Below, piece after piece: positions 10,851 through 22,851 of a stretch of DNA of 64,000 bases. Source of the stretch: Loripinus fragilis (taxonomy: Eukaryota; Mollusca; Bivalvia; Lucinida; Lucinidae). The notes below the pieces were generated by a model. The model was not told the DNA's origin and did no database searches. It saw only the letters and a program-made list of their open reading frames with translations. The stretch spans positions 146,061,152 through 146,125,151 of the forward strand of contig OZ026515.1 in assembly GCA_964019695.1 (NCBI GenBank), read 5' to 3'. The number at the start of each line of letters is the position of its first letter. Position 1 is the first letter of the stretch. Made by a program: the position numbers and the translations under genes.

Positions 10851-12117
10851 TCACAAACATGCTTTAAACACAGCAGTTTTGATGCCAAACATGGTTCATA
10901 ATATCCGTTTCATCATATTAGGTCAAAATTTCAGGACTTAATCATTTACTTCATGTTTTTATGACCTTGAATAGAATAGACAAATTTTGGTAAAGAATCT
11001 CTTAATAATCTTAATCAAGAGTTTGATAAAAGAAAACTATAAATACTATTTACAAAAAACTTAAAATTTGTCAAAATTCAAGATATAAGGAAACTTATGT
11101 TACAAAAAAGAAAGCTCTGACATAATGTTTATTTTTGAACCCCAATGTCACACTTTGGTCACATTTTTTTTAAACTTGCCCTTCTCATGCTTCTGCTGGA
11201 CTCATAATACACTTAATTATTCGTTAAAGAAATACTGTAGCAAAAATTCGTTCTTTCCCGATGACATCATCACTACGTCATCATATCATTTAGTATCTTG
11301 CCACGGCTTGGGAAAATAACTATTTTTTCACTTTTCCTTAAAAGCTTGATGTCGTGAGTAATAACTGAAATTAAAACAAAAAGATTACAATTATTTTAAC
11401 TTAATATTCAGGACGTCGGTTGTTGTTTTTTTTTCAGAAATTTGTAAAATGCTGAAAACTTCCATGTGAGATTTTGAAAAATCGAACGCGATGACATATA
11501 CTTTTTATTTCATAGATTGACAGTCCATACATAAACAAACTGTATGCAAAGAATTAAAAAGATTTTAACATGGGAAGTATTACCCACAACTGCCCTTAAA
11601 TTAGTATGGTTTAACCATGTAAACCAAATGAGAAATATATATAATCATAAACTGAACTGCGTGGATTCTCGACCCAAATTTAACTTACGAACATTCAAAA
11701 GGGAACATTGAATATCGTACAAAATGTTTGACAGTATGGTGGCAGAAAACCTCAACATGAAAAACCCTTTTGATCCGGTTTTATAATAAGTTAAACTTCT
11801 CTTTGAAACACGCTTAGGTGTGTTACTTTTGCGCGACGCGACGTTAACTTTAAGACGCATTTTCTCGAAATGACGTCGTCCACCCAACTCGTACCTTTTT
11901 GCGTGACGGGTCACAATTTTGTATAGAGAGTCCCTGGTTGTAAATTCCCTGCTCAGTTGAGTTGAGCATAAAAAAAAGTTTTATAACCTCAGGACTGAGA
12001 TTCTCTGAATTTATCCGCCTTGATCTGGGTCCAAGCTCTTCGCAAAAAATACTCATCTTGAAAAGGAATGTTATAGTTGCGCAAAAGACTGTTACAAAAT
12101 TGCGCTTTTTTAGGCAT
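10851..12117. other. No gene recognised
   Basis: AT-rich sequence. Overlapping frames on both strands (11645-11914, 11850-12161, 11962-12252) carry no recognisable domain. The phrase GAGAGTCCCTGGTTGTAAAT near 11925 marks a change of composition only. Confidence 0.45.
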
Positions 12118-12266
12118 ACAGTGACGTCCCCTAACATTGCGCGGCCCCTAACATTGCGCACTAGCCCAAGTGACTATGCCACATTTAATCAGATAAAATA
12201 TTTTTTGATATTCAATATCAGGTTGCTTTTGGAAAAAGAAAAAACGCAATAAGTTTTCACTTTAGG

Positions 12267-12927
12267 CAGTGACCTATATTAGAGTGACTGGACACTTCAT
12301 TTTTCAGCCATATAGGTATGTCGTGGCATGTGTCACGTGACTAACGCCTGGTGCGCCTTTTATCGTACACACTCTAAATGGCGACGCAGCTTGTGAGACC
12401 GCTGCATTTATAGGTACTTTAAAGAGCGTACTTCGTCTTTAATATCGCTTATTGTTAAATATTGTTAATAACAATCGAAAAAACGTTTATGAAATATTGC
12501 TAAATGCTTTGTTTCTGCAATGTAAAAACTAATCCGATTGAGTTATGACCGTGTAAATAACGGCCGATTTTAAGAAAGTTGCGGAAATCTGCAAAAAATG
12601 GCTTCAAAAATACCTCTTTCACTCTGACGAATAAAGCTTTAAACATGGCTATATCTGTGTCTCGATTTATCAATATTCATAAACTAAGATGTCCAATGAT
12701 TCATAATTATCGTTATTATATAATTTCGGTGTTTATAAAGGTGTTAAAAGTTTAGGCAAACAATAGAGAAATTACGCTGTGTATTCCAAAACAGCGGTAA
12801 AAGCCAATCGTGTAGATAAATGATATCGAGTTTCCCTCATTTACCTGTGTAAGATACACGACAGTGTTATTTGAGTTAAGTATTGGTATTTTATTGGAGT
12901 TTCTAGTCACTCTTATATAGGTCACTG
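12267..12927. mobile_element. TIR element CAGTGACCTATA, 661 bp (7-bp TSD)
   Basis: The ends are CAGTGACCTATATTAGAGTG and the inverted CACTCTTATATAGGTCACTG. The heptamer CTTTAGG flanks both sides (12260-12266, 12928-12934). The interior is noncoding. The duplication length resembles the CAGG-type elements nearby, but it lacks their subterminal phrase repeats. Confidence 0.85.
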
Positions 12928-13370
12928 CTTTAGGTCACTTTATGCTTTCACTGCTGAGCAGGGGTGAATTTCGGTAAAATTTGGAAAATGTTAAAATATT
13001 TCTGACCATAATTTCAAATGACGCAGGCTTCAAGTTATTTACTTTTAATCAAGTTATTGGTGAAGTATATTGTTGAGAACAGCCTGGTGTTACTTTCTCG
13101 GGTATATTTTGTAAAAGTGATTCATCTAAGAGAAGATATAGAAAATTTTGCAAAAAGTGTGCAATGTTAGGGGACTATTTTTGTTATCCTAAAACAGTGG
13201 GGTTGTGCACTTCAAATCAAAGTTGCTAGAGATCGAGAAAAATGTTTTTCATTTTGAACTTTGTGTAAATAAAGTAGGGCTGTGGAAATACCATGCCCGA
13301 CCTGGCCCCATTTTATTCAGGACAAGTTGAAAATTTCTATTTACTTGTCCTTGGGCAAGTACAAATGTAT

Positions 13371-13677
13371 GAGGGTCTGGATGGGGTATAATGATTAGTG
13401 AATAATGGCCTTTTTTATAATGAATAGTGAATAATTAGCCAAAAAAATAATGAATAGTGAATAATGAGGGCCTAAAAATTAATGAATAATCCTATTTTTT
13501 TAATGAATTGAAGAAAAATTTCATGAATAGTGAATAATCAGACTTCTTTGCCACCTTTCTTACTTTTAATTAATAATTGGTCTTATTTTAATGAATAACC
13601 CAATATTTTAATGAGATGAATAATGGGCTAAATTTTTAATGAATAGAGAATACCAGACCCCCCCCATCAAGACCCTC
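13371..13677. mobile_element. TIR element GAGGGTCTGGATGGGG, 307 bp (6-bp TSD)
   Basis: The element starts GAGGGTCTGGATGGGG and ends CCCATCAAGACCCTC. The hexamer ATGTAT lies on both sides (13365-13370, 13678-13683). Nearly the whole interior is a degenerate phrase, TAATGAATAGTGAATAAT, repeated about eight times with variable spacers. Loci with a very similar left end occur at 42824, and a like architecture at 46597. Confidence 0.85.
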
Positions 13678-13752
13678 ATGTATCAAGCTAAGTTATACAA
13701 TTCTATATTTCATATTATGATTAATTATTACGAGCTCACATCTTGCATTGAA

Positions 13753-13847
13753 CAGGGATCAAGCTAGGGGGCGATTAGGGCGAAATAGTCGCCCTAGGGG
13801 GCCGAAATTTCGCCCTAAATGGGACCCAGGGAGAAGTGGGAGTCTCC

Positions 13848-13914
<67 letters not shown>

Positions 13915-14163
13915 TCATTTTCTTTCTGTCAGCACACACATGTAAGCTGTGGTGACATTATCAGACAATCTACTACCACTGCATCACGTTTCTCCTTCCA
14001 TTAAATGGCAATAGTATGTCTAATGGCTAAATTTGCTTCTAAATTGGCAGAAAATGCCGTACTTCTGCGCTATAACTTCTCCCTATCTGACTGTCACTTC
14101 TCCCTAATTTTCCTGCAGGGAGAAGTCACTTCTCCCTAAATTTCTGGGCCAGCTTGGTCCCTG
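13753..14163. mobile_element. TIR element CAGGGATCAAGCTAG, 411 bp (6-bp TSD)
   Basis: The left end CAGGGATCAAGCTAG and right end CCAGCTTGGTCCCTG are inverted. ATTGAA flanks both sides (13747-13752, 14164-14169). The interior repeats CGCCCTAA and CTTCTCCCTAA phrases near both ends, and its centre is a 57-bp A/T palindrome. A + strand frame crossing the palindrome (13748-13945) is not a gene. Confidence 0.87.
13850..13906. repeat. A29/T28 palindrome
   Basis: Twenty-nine A residues run directly into twenty-eight T residues, flanked by CTCCCTA and TAGGGTGA, which extend the inverted symmetry. It is a perfect hairpin or cruciform candidate, and a place where assembly or replication errors are likely. 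Confidence 0.95.
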
Positions 14164-14202
14164 ATTGAAAACAGTGGGGATCCTGATCAGCTGGCTTCTT
14201 CA

Positions 14203-14318
14203 GGAGCCAGCTGATCTGGATTTACACTGTTTACAAGAGAAGCCAGCTGATCAGGATCTACACTGTTTACAAGAGAAGCCAGCTGATCAGGATCCATACT
14301 GTTTGCAAGAGCTGATGT
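14203..14318 (+). repeat. 36-bp tandem repeat, about 3 copies
   Basis: The unit contains AAGCCAGCTGATCAGGAT followed by ACACTGTTTACAAGAG. It repeats in frame with period 36, giving a repetitive peptide (QEKPADQD) in one frame. The unit holds the palindrome CAGCTGATCAG. It sits in the core of the 13275-14486 element and is not a gene. Confidence 0.85.
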
Positions 14319-14635
14319 CTGATTTTATACTGTTTTCGAAAGAGTAAATTGTTTAAAAGCATAGGAAGGTATAAAACTAATTTGTTCTTTCTGTCAAGTA
14401 AACATTTTTATGGACAAGTACTAGTACATTGTGGCCATTTACTTGTCCCTGGACAAGTAGAAAAATTTACTATTTCCACACCCCTGAATAAAGTATAATG
14501 ATTACTTTATTTCGCTGTGAACAATTTTTCAATTTTGTTTGTTTCTTATTATATCCAACGGAGGTTAAAAGGCTTAAGTGCCCAATGTTAGGGGCCTTCA
14601 CCGTAATCGTTGCATAGAATTAGGAAAAGCGCTCG

Positions 14636-15816
14636 CAGGCCCCCTAGTGGAACCTTTAAAACCTTTAGAAACCTTTAATTTGGTTGCAATCCTTTAAAAC
14701 CTTTAATTTGGCTGAAAAACCTTTAATAACCTTTGTTTTGATTAATAAACCTTTAAATTTTGCAAGATCAGTTAGAACATAAGAAATAGACCATAAGTAT
14801 GTTGACAAGTAACTTCTGTGACATCTTGAGCTTTTCAGAAAGCTGTTGCATCCTCAGACCATTGTGTCTATACCTACCTCTTGCACCAGGGTGACTCTTA
14901 TAGTCAATTTTTCTGATGCTTTAGATTAGGCAAAACATAAAAAAGAGTGAGGTAAGGTAAATATAAATGCTTTTGGGCTGATTTCTTGCTTGACACCCAT
15001 GCTAAACAGCTGAGGTAATTTCGGAAGGAATAATTGATCCTAACCACCATTTTCCTAGGCTGGCTTAACCCATATCCTATTACAAGTACTCAGTGCTGTG
15101 CCTGACCTGGGAATAGAACCTGGTTGGACATCCTACCGACTGCAATATCTGCGCCAACAAATATTAATGGATAGCAGCTATTGGATTTATTGACTTCTGA
15201 ATAATGTCCTGATTTTCTAATGTCATTGTCTAAGGTTGTCAAATCTAAACATTGTTATCTACACCCCAAGACTAGTGCAGACAATATGCATATCTGTCTA
15301 AATTTTATATCTAAACAAGAGCATACAATAATGGGAGCAAAATCCTCTAAAATTGTTCATGTACTGAAGGTAAAATTGTCCTTACAAAATGACCAGAGAT
15401 GGCTTCTCCTGCTTTCTTGTTTTTCAAAATTTTTCGGGGGAGGACCCCCGGAACCCCCCTTTCCAGATTAGGAAATATATAATTTCTTATCAATTCAACA
15501 CTGCTGTACAAAAGCCTTAAGTTTTAAAGCGAGGTTTTTAACTAAGGAGTAAACAGCAAGAGTGATTTTCTATTGATTTGTGATTAGTTTGCTATACATT
15601 TATTGGCTGGGGGGTTTGCTCCCCCCATTCATACCTTCATCTATCAAAACATGGATATAAAGATCAGCTAGGATAAGGATCCGAAAAAAATGATAGAAAA
15701 AATGATCCTTATTTGCTCTTTACTTTTGTTAGAATTTCAATGCAACAACCTTTATTTTGCCTAATATAGCCTTTATAAAAAACCTTTAATTTCATGAGAG
15801 TCTGCTAGGGGGCCTG
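14636..15816. mobile_element. TIR element CAGGCCCCCTAG, copy 2 (6-bp TSD)
   Basis: Same ends as the 9619-10844 copy. CGCTCG flanks both sides (14630-14635, 15817-15822). The left subterminal AACCTTTA phrase cluster and the right cluster ending GAGAGTCTGCTAGGGGGCC are conserved between the two copies. The interior aligns over most of its length with small indels. There is no transposase frame in either copy. Confidence 0.9.
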
Positions 15817-16096
15817 CGCTCGCATAAAGCAACTCTCAACTAGTTTCCCGGAAATTTTGGAAAATTTAGCAATCAAGAGAATTAATTAAGCATAATTAAA
15901 CATGTGAAAGGTGACTAGTCAATATAAAAATAAAAAGAACTTAATGTTAGCAGGACTGCAGGAGCAGATCCAATATCTCTTGATAGGGGATTCAAATTAA
16001 CAAAGGGGTCCGGGGGTTCAATTAGTTAGTTGTGTCGCCTGGGAAGCAAGGATGACACAGGGATCATGACTGTGGCGTCTGCGGCCTCACACTTTT

Positions 16097-16440
16097 GGTT
16101 TCCGATCTGTAAAACTTGAAGGGATGCATCAATTTCATTTAAATTTTACAGAAGGGTCAAGCATCATTAAATACAGGACAAGTTCTAAAAGGGGAGATAA
16201 TCCGCAAAATTTTGACTGAGTTATGGCTCTTTTTTACTTAGATTTTGGGTAAATTGTCAAATTGTGGTTTCCGATCAATTACTTTTGAAGGGATTCAACA
16301 ATTACTTTCAAATTTTACAGCAGGGTAAAGCATCATAAAATACTGGTCAAGTTTAAATTTGGAGGTCATTTGCAAACATTTGACTGACTTATGGCCCTTT
16401 TTTGACTTAGGTTAAGGCTTATGCAAAAGCTATATTGGCT
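16097..16440 (+). repeat. Direct duplication, about 168-bp unit, two copies
   Basis: Units starting GGTTTCCGATC at 16097 and 16265 share the order AAGGGAT-CAA, TTTACAG(A/C)AGGGT, AAGCATCATAAA, TTTGACTGA-TTATGGC. The second copy grades into the following 16.7-17.2 kb array. This resembles dispersed molluscan noncoding repeats. No frame is conserved. Confidence 0.75.
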
Positions 16441-16739
16441 TTTTTGTGGAATAAACTTCACATTTCTCCAAAACTATAATATCTGACAATTTCTCACTAT
16501 AGTCCATGATTACCCAGTGCCTGTAGATAAGCGTGACAGTGAACAATTTTTTTTTTACCCCATCCCCTTGACCCCTTAGGTGGGGTCAAAGCCTCAAAGG
16601 ACAAATATTTAAATTTTGCAATAACTCAGTAAGTTGTCAATATTTTTTACGGAAATTTCACATGCAGACAGTGGTACAATAAATATGAAACATATCAAAT
16701 GTGATTTTCGATGGAAGGCCTTAGTCTCACCGCCAGGGT

Positions 16740-17225
16740 GGACTTAGGGGAGGGGTCAAAAGGTCAAAATTCAACCTTTTCAGAACATGGTCATGTTGCA
16801 TATCAAATTAAAGAGAATCACGAAGGCAGCATTTTGGTAGCAATTATTTTGCCCGCAGACCTCCCCCTCCCCAAGACCCTGGGTATGAGGTCAGTAGGTC
16901 AAAATTCAACTATTTCAGAACATGTTAATGTTGCATATCAAATTAATGAGAATCAAGAATGCAGTAACATGGTAGCAAAAATTTTGACCGCAGACCCCTA
17001 CCCACCTCCACCCCCTGAACCTAGGGTTGGGGTCAATAGATCTAAATTCAACTTTTTCAGAACATCGCCTGGTTGCATATCAAATTAAAGAGAATCACAA
17101 ATTAAAGAGAATCACGAATGCAGCAACATGGTGCATATATTTTGCCCGCAGACCCCCCCCCCCCCCCCCCCCCCCCCTTCCCCCTAGGGATGGGGTCAGT
17201 AGGTCAAAATTCAACTTTTTCATTT
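16740..17225 (+). repeat. Tandem array of about 140-160 bp units with a poly-C tract
   Basis: Four units begin GGTCAANAGGTCAAAATTCAAC near 16754, 16892, 17033 and 17194. They share CAGAACATG, GCATATCAAATTAAAGAGAA and TTTGCCCGCAGACC. The C-rich part of the third unit has expanded to 25 C residues (17153-17177). Reading frames over this array are products of the repeat. Confidence 0.85.
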
Positions 17226-20200
17226 TATTTGGGATTTTAGGAAGCTACCTTTTCCTTCACATTTGGGAAAATATTTTATTAAATATTTTCGCATGCTCCA
17301 CTAAGTTGAACCTGGAATTTCAATTGCTTCTAATATAAAGTAAATTACTAAAAAATAAGCATTCAATCACTTCAATCACTTTCTTGTATAATTAATTGTA
17401 TTAGAATTTATCCTGCTAATGCCAAAAATTGTTGACATTTAAAAGCAGAATAAATTGTATTTACAAGTACAGCTAGGCTGCTAATGAAATATTAAAATGC
17501 CATTAATTGCTGAAATTTTAATATTAATGACCACAATAAATTTCATGTTCAGTTAAGTTGAGCATGAAAAAATTCTTATATTTAACAGGTCAATTATTAT
17601 GAACTCCCAACAATGATTAAGCCTAGAAACAAAAATACATTTGCTCCATGGATAAAACATGACATTGTCACATGCAAAAGCAACATGCAGACCATCCTTA
17701 ACATCTACACAGTCCGATCAGCCTTTGTTATTCACTTGCAGGAAAGGATGATAGCCAATTTTATAACCTGCAACTTTTTTAGACAAGTTACTTTTAAGTC
17801 TGAATAATATTCTGGATGTACAGAGTATATATTTTTCACCTCTATGTATGCCCATGTAATTGTATGCTCATTCGATCCTTATGCTTTCTGCCCTGCTCAG
17901 GGTAAAAGTTTTTTCATTAAAGTTGTTTTAGAATTTATATATGATACCATTAGGTGGATTTTTTTTTTGCCTCTAACTTTGGAAAAGACTGTTTGTTTGA
18001 TATATCAGACATATGATTATAAAGGGATTTGATTTGATTTTCTCCATCTTTAAAATTATATATGGAGGTAATACATGTGCATTAGATCATATCAGTCTTA
18101 ATTTTGATATATGGTGTGTTGGTAACTCACTTGGTTCTAAAAGAGCTATGTGCATTAAGTGGCAAATTTGGCCCCCTCTGGAGCCGAAAACTGAAAGTTG
18201 CTTTTCACCAATTTCATCAATTTGGTTTATTAGAAGACTAGCCCAAGTGTAAAATTCTGGCATTTATTTTACTTTTACCCATTGCATTGGACTATGGTAA
18301 CTGGCTGACAAGAGATAGAGAAATTGCCATTTTGGACCAAATTTAAGGCCTTTGGAGACCGATTTTTTAATAATTAGATATCAGTACAGGTAAATACCAA
18401 AAAATCTTTTAATATGTTGTGTGCTGTGATAATTCTCATCATCTGTTAAAATATCTTTTTGGTGTTTGCTTGTACCCTATGTGAATTTCCCTGTCAAATG
18501 TCTCAAATTTGCTCCAAAATGGTTATTTTCCTATTTTCAGCCTATTTTTGTGGCCATTTTTGTTACCATAGCAACAGTTAAAGTTGGACTCAATACCAAA
18601 CTTTTACACTTGGGCTACTGTTCTAAGAAACTAATAGGAAGAAACTATAAAGAGCAACTGAACTATTAATTTATGGCCTCATAGGGGGGCCAAAACAGCC
18701 TCTTCATGCACATAGATCTTTCGAACACTTTTTACATTCTTTTTTCCAAACAAAATTTTGGTTATCTTGTCTGGAATTCATAAAATGCTTGTCAGAATGG
18801 CAAGCACAGAAGACACTGATCAGACTGCTTTTAAAAAAACAATCTGATCAGTGCCTGCATTGTTTGTCTAGGCCTTTATAGCCGGCAACTAGTGTTAAAA
18901 ATTTTAGAACATTTACCAATTTTGCTTTCAGACGTTTCTATAGATATATGGAATTTTTCAAGAGGAATTGAACCATAACAAAGCAGGAGCTGATGCTGAC
19001 ATTACAGGATTTGATCTTCCTCCTATTAACAAAGACCACTGTACATGTATTCATGTAAGTTGTGCATTTGTATTTTTCTTCATATATACACCATATTAGT
19101 TTAGATAAACAAAACTTTTTTGGGCATAAAATTGGTAATATTTTCTTATCCATGAGTTAAAACATTTGTTTTGGGTGCTCGAAAGAACAATCTCATTCAG
19201 ATCATTCTTTTGAGTACCCACAACATATGCTTTGGATAGGAAATACGAAAATTAATTTTGGATTAGATTTTTGATGCTGGATATTCCATATTCAACATAA
19301 TAAACATATTTGTTCATAACTTTTTTTTTTCAAAATTCTATACACTCAGTCCTCCTGATAAAAGTGTGTAATAATCAGATTTTGTTACCTGCGCATCCTG
19401 CACATGTTTTGCGCATATTTTTTTCTCAGTGAGTCCCAGGATGCAATAGTATTGCAGACTTGTCATTAAAAATAGTGTTCTGGACTCATAAGTTTGCAGT
19501 TGGACTCATTGATATGGGAAACAGCGAGTCCAAGGAACCATAAGCCCAAAATTGTAAATGAATCACTGAATTAAGAATTAATCTTCTTATTATTCAACCA
19601 AAACATATCATGTTAACTTGTGTACACACATACTCAAAAGATCTTTCTCGATGAGACAGTTCTATTGAGCACCAAAACAATGTCTAAATTGATAGAAAAG
19701 AAATTGTTTTCAAATTTACACTAATTGTTTTGACTTGCTCAACCTATGCTAACCACTAACATCTCATAAAATTTTCATTCAAATGCTCCCAGAAAGACCT
19801 TTTTACCAAAATTGCGTAAACAGTTCTGCTTCACTGAATAAAGGAGCTGTCAGTTCTGAAACTGGAAAAATAAATCTTTAAATAAAACCTGAACCAGCGA
19901 CCCAAAATCTTAATCATTTCACACAAATGTTCCCAAGAATGTCCTCTATAAAAATTATACAAATAAATCTCCCTGAGCTGAATATAGAATTATCTCTGCA
20001 ACTACTAGCAGATGTATTTATGTTGCTAAAGTAACTGGTGGAGTTGAACTTTTAAATTTCAAATTTGAAGTGGCAGTGTTATATTTCCTGCTGCTAATTG
20101 CTTAATAATCCCTTTTCACTGATGAAGCAACAACACTGAACTGTTCTTTTACCAACAGTTTAACTGCAACATTTGATTATGATCTATAGTTGTAGCGGAT

Positions 20201-21725
20201 TTGACTCTTGACTTTTGACATGGAACATCCACAACTGTATTGAAATTTGCAATGTATCATTTCAAATTCAATCAAATTTCTGCAATGTTCAATCATTACA
20301 AACTATTAAAAGTGTTGAATTAAAATAAACAATCTCAGCTTTATAATGAATGTTTTTATAGGAAGCTATATTTGGGAGAAAACAATAATTTTTACGTATA
20401 TTCCTACTGAGGGTCATATGTTTCTGAGAAGAAATCATCACTATCTGCACTAAATGACTAGGATTTGGCAGCGCCTTATCTCCCTATCACCAGGGTCCGA
20501 TATTAAGCCCCATTCTTATTCCAAAATATCCTCATTTTTTCCCCAATTTTGAGAAAAAAAATCCCCAAGCTGAAGCTGCCAAGCTGCTTTGATTTTTTTA
20601 TTTCAAATTTTCAGTTTAGCTATCTTCAACATGTAGTGTCCACTCAATGAAAGTATGTCAATATAACATCAATTTCCCTGTCAATAATAACATACGTAAC
20701 AATCACAAAAACTGAATATTTAATCATAACTGTCAAGTTCAGGCATCAACCACTCCCAAAAGAGTGCAATACAAAAGCATGTGATTAGATTTGTAAATAC
20801 ATGGGGCTAATATGTACGCTATTTGTTGTGTAATAGAGCACAAGAATGGACTTAACATGTATTGTAAATTACAATGTCAAATGATCGCATCCGTTCATTT
20901 AATGCATAAAATCAGGGATAATTGGCATTCAAAGGCAGTAATGTTCTAATAAAGAAAGCATAATGTAGACTTCCGCTGTTTTATAAAGTAAGCATACTCA
21001 AATACATTCTAGGAACATCTGATAGGAACCTGTGACAGACGTAAATATGCCAAAAACATTTGACTGATAACAAATTCAAACACATATTTGTGGTTTCCAT
21101 CTTGTGTGCATGAACTGATAACATATTGGACACAGTTTATGCACCTATACCCATTTATCTTGTATTCATTCTAATTTCAATTACCAGACATATCCTGAGA
21201 ACATTTTTTGCGGACATAACTTTTTAAGAGATATGAGACTCGGTCCCAAAAAACTTTTCCACATTTTTGACAATACTATTTGTGGAATATACAGGTTTAT
21301 TTGTATCTGTCTTTATTCATTTGCAACTGGATTCTTAACTTAATTTCCTATTTTTTGTGCTCTCTAACCATGATTTTTCTTGAAAAAATAACAGTCACTG
21401 TGTTAATTTGACAGAGTGAGTCATGTCCGCAACAACTTTTTCATGGAATCAGTTTTCCAGCTTACAATTACACAAAAACAACACGTTTTACCAAATATGA
21501 CAGTTTATTTATGGTATAGTTGATATAGCATCCCATTTCAGAAATGATTGATATAAATTTTCACTTTTCTTCAAACCAAAGTTTGTGAACTAAATTTGTC
21601 ACAAGAACGTCTGCTTTTTTCAATGATTTTGATCGTATTTTTATTGAAAAACACATCTTTTTAACAAGTTTTTCATTGATATTGTCTTTACTATAGATGT
21701 CTTTAATCCTATCTGAATACATAGA
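17226..21725. other. 4.5 kb without a recognisable gene
   Basis: AT-rich sequence with no supported exon. A hairpin ACTGATCAGACTG / CAATCTGATCAGTGCC lies at 18816-18863. At 20488-20575 a block reading CCAGGGTCCGATATTAAGCCCC, with CCCCA phrases, looks like one end of a CAGGG-type element, but no partner end was found. The small frames here have no domain or splice context. Confidence 0.5.
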
Positions 21726-22247
21726 AGTAAGTAATGGTGCAAAGATCAGGAATAGATACAATCAAGTACCACACCTGACCCAGGATACCAATGGGAAAGT
21801 GACAAACTCACAGCTAGACACCACAAATGAGAGCCAAGAGGTCAGCCCTTTCCCAGCAGGTGACCACAAAGCACATATAAACAGAAACGCGCAAAGACAT
21901 AGCAAACACAAGACAGAACAAAAACATACAAGATCCACAAAAGACACATAGCTATTTGGTTTGCATGAAAGACCCCTAACTTATCAATGCATCATCTCCT
22001 AAAACATATAAATCAAAATATAACAAGGAGATAAAGCAAAGATAAGGACTCAACAGTAAATAAAACTGAAGACCGGAGCAAAAGAAATCCAACAGGTAAA
22101 CCCTGGTGGGCCCGACAAACAGCCAAAGCATCAGGCCCCCACCATCTCACCAATAGATAAGTCTTTAAGTCAGAACCATCATAGAGTCTGAAGTCCGACC
22201 CACCAGCGTGCAATTAAAGAGGAAAGCAAAGTTGCCAACCGTGATTG
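21726..22247 (-). mobile_element. Penelope-like element fragment (tail plus last codons)
   Basis: It matches 61306-61930 base for base over long stretches, in the same orientation. From the higher coordinate it holds the end of the reverse-transcriptase frame (TPVGRTSDSMMV-like residues), then the 3' untranslated tail, ending in GCACCATTACTTACTT on the - strand. An internal block of about 100 bp of the tail is missing compared with the long copy. The 5' part is absent. Confidence 0.88.
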
Positions 22248-22851
22248 CCAACATAGAGCCATTTTCAGCTTGCCTCATAAAGTCGATTTGCAAAATATTT
22301 GATGTCAAAGTTACCAAAACTCACTGTTGCAGTTTAGCTAAGAATGACCTATACCCTTATAAACAGTCATTCTCAGGTGAGCGACCCCTCTTGTTTTATA
22401 AATCTATAACAAAACATATCTGCATTTATTTCAGGTGGACAAAATCAAGACCAGGCTGGTGGAAATTTCCGGTTGAAATGGATTGTTTGGAAACAGAAAA
22501 TACCTTGAAACAGCAGACTTATATATTAATTATTTGTTATCGATCATAACAAAACAAGACCAGTTATTTGGAATATTTGAGTTAAAAAGCAAGTGATCAA
22601 ACTACAGATCCTGAAGAAGCCAGGATTTTCAAATGATGATTACTAGGTGTTCAAACACAATAGCTGTTTTCTGAAGACCTGATATCATCAATAACAGTGT
22701 TAGAAATACGCAATTGCCCACTTGCCCCTCACAGGATGAATTTGCTGGGGGCCAGCTGAAAGTCTCAGAAGGTTGCCCTCTGGACAATCTGAAATTCCAG
22801 AAAATAATTTTGTTTCATGTCTTTCTTAAAGTCCCATGCTCTCTTCAAATT

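Larger units (their letters stand above)
13275..14486. mobile_element. TIR element (C/T)AGGGNTGTGGAAATA hosting two nested elements (7-bp TSD)
   Basis: The left end TAGGGCTGTGGAAATA and right end TATTTCCACACCCCTG are inverted copies, flanked by AATAAAG (13268-13274 and 14487-14493). Subterminal phrases ACTTGTCC and GGACAAGT recur near both ends (13320-13362; 14390-14462). Two smaller elements, 13371-13677 and 13753-14163, lie wholly inside, each with its own duplication. Removing both leaves a core of about 480 bp, which also carries a 36-bp tandem repeat. Confidence 0.85.
12124..14601. repeat. Interval bounded by inverted CCCCTAACATTG phrases
   Basis: The phrase CCCCTAACATTGCGC occurs twice in direct order at 12127 and 12143. 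It recurs inverted (GCAATGTTAGGGG) at 13162 and, in the form CCAATGTTAGGGG, at 14582. The outermost pair could be the termini of an old element into which the elements at 12267-12927 and 13275-14486 later inserted. No matching flanking duplication was found, so the boundaries are tentative. Confidence 0.4.

Noticed and set aside
13748..13945. Small + strand frame across the A/T palindrome
   Set aside because: It translates as poly-Lys then poly-Phe within a mobile element and is an artefact.
16711..17338. Overlapping frames with proline-rich segments
   Set aside because: They run through a 140-bp tandem array and a 25-C homopolymer. The frame differs between units, so coding is unlikely.
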